DNA of 64,000 bases from UMGS1663 sp963558185 (GTDB lineage Bacteria; Bacillota; Clostridia; TANB77; CAG-508). The stretch lies in assembly GCA_963558185.1 (NCBI GenBank), contig CAUWFE010000001.1:84855-148854 (forward strand). Direction: 5' to 3'. Position numbers and translations under genes: made by a program. Below the pieces are notes generated by a model. It did not search any database. It was not told the DNA's origin and saw nothing but the letters and a program-made list of their open reading frames with translations. Positions 62,021-64,000 of this stretch are shown piece after piece. Position 1 is the stretch's first letter; each line of letters opens with the position of its first letter.

Positions 62021-62434
62021 ATGATAAAATATGAATTTGAAATACCAGAAACAATAACAGGTAAAGCAAGACCAAGAATGAACACATTAACAGGAAAAGC
62101 ATATACTCCAAACTCAACAAAGAATTATGAATATCTAGTAAGATTTTATTTCATGAAAAAATATCCGAAATTTGAAACGATCACAGGAAGAATAAGAATA
62201 AAAATAATAGCTTACTTTGAAATTACTAAAAGTACAAGCAAAAAGAAGTCAAAAGAAATGTTAGAAAATATAATAAGTCCAACAAAGAAACCAGACTGGG
62301 ATAATATTGGAAAAATAATTAGTGATGCATTAAACAAATTTGCATTTAAAGATGATGCACAAATAACAGAAGCTAGCATAATAAAAAAATATAGTACAAC
62401 ACCAAAAGTAATAGTATCAATAGAAGAATATTAA
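62021..62434 (+). CDS. RusA-family Holliday junction resolvase
   Basis: A 137-aa RusA-like nuclease. KPDWDNIGKIISDALN and FKDDAQI carry the conserved acidic residues; GKARPR near the N-terminus is also typical. It resolves recombination intermediates during phage replication. AAGGAGG precedes the ATG. Confidence 0.9.
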   Translation: MIKYEFEIPETITGKARPRMNTLTGKAYTPNSTKNYEYLVRFYFMKKYPKFETITGRIRIKIIAYFEITKSTSKKKSKEMLENIISPTKKPDWDNIGKIISDALNKFAFKDDAQITEASIIKKYSTTPKVIVSIEEY

Positions 62435-62453
62435 TAAAGAAAGAGGTGTAGAT

Positions 62454-62639
62454 ATGCAAGTAAAATGTAATAAATGCAATAGTGAAGATTTATTTGTAGA
62501 AATACAAGGAAATAGAAGAGGCTTATATTGTGGAAGATGTGGAAAATGGCAGAAATGGATTAATAAACAAGAATTACAAATAGCAAAATATAAAGGAATA
62601 AAAGTTATTTGGAAAGGAGAAATAGAAAATGGCATTTGA
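62454..62639 (+). CDS. Small zinc-ribbon phage protein
   Basis: A 61-aa protein with CNKCNS and CGRCGKW, a zinc ribbon. Function unknown. It overlaps the next gene by 11 nt. Confidence 0.6.
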   Translation: MQVKCNKCNSEDLFVEIQGNRRGLYCGRCGKWQKWINKQELQIAKYKGIKVIWKGEIENGI

Positions 62640-62850
62640 TTTAGATGATGAAGAATTAAAAGCAACAAGAATATTAAATGGAGTAGATAAGACAGAACAT
62701 AGAGTGTGTGCTGTGAAATTTGCAGTAATGCAAAAACAAATAGAAGAAAAAGATAAGAGAATAAAAGAATTAGAATTAAAGCAAAAAGAAATGTGCGAAG
62801 GATATTGCCCTAAAGTAGAAAAAATAAAAGAAAAGAAAGAGAAGAGATAG
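62629..62850 (+). CDS. Coiled-coil phage protein, probably the first part of a split gene
   Basis: A 73-aa protein with a C-terminal coiled coil (MQKQIEEKDKRIKELELKQ) and CEGYC. It ends in a Lys/Glu run at TAG 62848-62850. The -1 frame is open from 62814 through 63086 and looks like its continuation. Confidence 0.6.
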   Translation: MAFDLDDEELKATRILNGVDKTEHRVCAVKFAVMQKQIEEKDKRIKELELKQKEMCEGYCPKVEKIKEKKEKR

Positions 62851-63086
62851 TAAACAGATTAGAAAAAGACAATTTTGAAGTAATAGATACAATATTATCA
62901 GAAAATGCACCTAAAGGTTGTAATGAAGCAATATATTATTTAGCTAAATCGATAGAGTTCTTAAGCAAAGCAGATATAGTTTATTTCATGAAAGGATGGG
63001 AAAATGCAAGAGGATGTAAAATAGAAAATAAAATATGCCAAGATTATGGAAAACAAACAATGTATCGTATTTATGAGGAGGAATAG
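62814..63086 (+). pseudogene. Open frame without start codon, probable -1 continuation of the coiled-coil gene
   Basis: About 90 codons, protein-like (EEIVNRLEKDNFEVIDTILS, then YYLAKSIEFLSKADIVYFM), with no ATG, GTG or TTG before 62988. A -1 shift in the A6 run at 62819-62824 fuses it to the 62629 ORF. Confidence 0.45.
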
Positions 63087-63088
63087 CA

Positions 63089-63464
63089 GTGGAAGAAATA
63101 AAAGTAGGAGAATATGTTAGAACAAAAGAAGGGATTATAGATAAAATTGATGCATTTAATATAAATACAAACATATATCATTGCGAAAATGGTTTATGTA
63201 TAGATAAAGAAAACAAAATTGCAGTAGCTTTAAAAGATATAAACCATAGCAAAAACATAATAGACTTAATAGAAGTTCGGAGATATAGTAGAATATCAAG
63301 TTAATTCTTTAAGTGAACTAAAAGTTGGTATAGTAAAGAGTTATAGAGACGCTAGAAGTAATAAGGAATATTTAGGAGTTGAAAGATTTGATATTACTAA
63401 AATATATATTAAAACAATACTAACACACGAACAATTTGAACAAAACTGTTACAAATTAAACTAA
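63089..63464 (+). CDS. Phage protein with a +1 frame change at CGG
   Basis: In frame from GTG 63089 (GAGGAGG upstream) it reads KVGEYVRTKEGIIDKI, later HSKNIIDLIEV, then CGG and a stop at 63302-63304. Skipping C63278 gives ...DLIEV-GDIVEYQVN... to a stop at 63464, a 124-aa protein. IDLIEVGD is the usual ending of this module in related phage proteins as I recall them. Function unknown. Confidence 0.65.
63278..63280 (+). other. In-frame CGG at a +1 frameshift point (prophage gene)
   Basis: The context is GAA GTT CGG AGA. Reading GGA from 63279 opens a further 61 codons. Confidence 0.65.
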
Positions 63465-63551
63465 AAGTAGCAAACTTTATATAGAAAAGTAGTACAAGTT
63501 TGCTAAAAAAGTATAAAAATAAAACAATTTTGAGAAAGTTGAGGGAAAAAG

Positions 63552-63665
63552 ATGGAAGAAAATAAATTAAGAAACTTTTTAAAATATTTACAAGAAAAAG
63601 TACAAGACTGTTACAAAGAAGAAACAAGAATAGCAATAGAAAGATTTTTGGAGGAGGAAAAATAA
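63552..63665 (+). CDS. Small phage ORF, unknown
   Basis: A 37-aa acidic helical peptide (begins MEENKLRNFLKYLQEKVQ). Its stop overlaps the next start as TAATG, which supports translation. Confidence 0.5.
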   Translation: MEENKLRNFLKYLQEKVQDCYKEETRIAIERFLEEEK

Positions 63666-63886
63666 TGAAAATGAATAGTTATACAAAAATATCTTTGGTG
63701 ATAGCAATTGAAATAATTATATTAACAATAATATATACATTTATTAAAGTTTATATAAATCCAGAATTTGATGCCTTATATATTTTAATAGCACAAGGTA
63801 GTTTATTAGTAGTACAGCTATATATTCTAATATTGCAAGAAATAGAGTTTAGAAAAGAATTAAAAGAGTTACTAAAAAATAAATAA
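63665..63886 (+). CDS. Small phage membrane protein
   Basis: A 73-aa protein with two hydrophobic helices (ISLVIAIEIIILTIIYTFI and ILIAQGSLLVVQLYILIL) and a charged tail. GGAGGAGG precedes the ATG. Function unknown. Confidence 0.6.
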   Translation: MKMNSYTKISLVIAIEIIILTIIYTFIKVYINPEFDALYILIAQGSLLVVQLYILILQEIEFRKELKELLKNK

Positions 63887-63921
63887 CATAAAATAAGCCA
63901 TACTAACAAAGAGGTGTTAGT

Positions 63922-64000
63922 ATGACAGATAAAGAAATAATTCAGTTATGGAAAAGTGGCTTAAGTAAAGATATTTTAGCAAAAATATATAAAAGAAGAT
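63922..64000 (+). CDS. Partial phage protein, HTH-like start (3' end outside window)
   Basis: 26 codons are visible from the ATG at 63922 (GAGGTG upstream). EIIQLWKSGLSKDILAKIY reads like a helix-turn-helix of small terminase or late-regulator proteins. The rest is outside the window. Confidence 0.45.
   Translation, partial: MTDKEIIQLWKSGLSKDILAKIYKRR

Overview
The window is very A+T-rich chromosomal DNA from a spore-forming low-GC Firmicute (Bacillota), most likely an uncultured gut member of the Clostridia. Evidence: a CIRCE-controlled hrcA-grpE-dnaK-dnaJ operon, spoIIM followed by xerD, the rimP-nusA-rnpM-rplGA(ylxQ)-infB-rbfA-nrnA-truB order, AGGAGG-type ribosome binding sites with many TTG and GTG starts, and a one-piece tmRNA. 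It is a mosaic of housekeeping operons, a surface-polysaccharide locus, small toxin loci and the early end of a prophage.

Layout. 1-3.2 kb: end of a HipA-like kinase, Dps, and a pilin-like/lectin-fold surface protein split over several frames. 3.3-9.6 kb: rnhA, tmcAL, coaE, a degenerate HD-GYP protein, an EndoQ-like nuclease, spoIIM, xerD. 9.7-13.8 kb: tRNA-Gly(TCC), a Ca2+ P-type ATPase, a VirB2-like membrane protein. 13.9-15.9 kb: accessory patch with a 135-bp direct repeat, gene remnants, an orphan MazF-like toxin and two predicted small structured RNAs. 15.9-29.1 kb: LCP ligase and exopolysaccharide cluster (sugar transferase, Glf, EpsG-type polymerase, two glycosyltransferases, flippase, pyruvyltransferase-like and FrhB-like proteins, DUF4422). 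29.3-36.6 kb: flavin-reductase-like protein, heat-shock operon, metallopeptidase. 36.7-42.5 kb (minus): glycosyltransferase GT51, tyrS, dapB, dapA, asd, a membrane protein. 42.7-50.4 kb: translation operon. 50.4-55.9 kb: flavoprotein, second flippase, tmRNA, MerR/GNAT pair and a convergent type I toxin-antitoxin-like locus. 55.95 kb to the end: early region of a prophage (integrase, CI-like repressor with operators, Cro-like protein, replication genes, RusA).

Most striking observation: in my manual scan, CGG occurs in frame in genuine coding sequence only three times (7761, 8262, 63278). At all three the reading frame breaks, and skipping the C (C-GGA read as Gly GGA) restores the expected rest of the protein. 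The genes are unrelated: EndoQ-like, SpoIIM and a prophage protein. This suggests that CGG is unassigned in this organism and either provokes or tolerates +1 frameshifting. Two further breaks, at 1697 and 62819, lie in A-runs and need -1 shifts.

Other notable items: an A-poor 3' segment in the lectin-fold gene resembling a diversity-generating-retroelement variable region; a predicted 175-nt multibranched RNA with its own promoter and terminator (15706-15880); a type I toxin locus whose two convergent RNAs begin with the same 35-nt sequence; and a 12-bp perfect inverted repeat flanking the prophage immunity region. All calls come from reading the sequence; no database search was possible.
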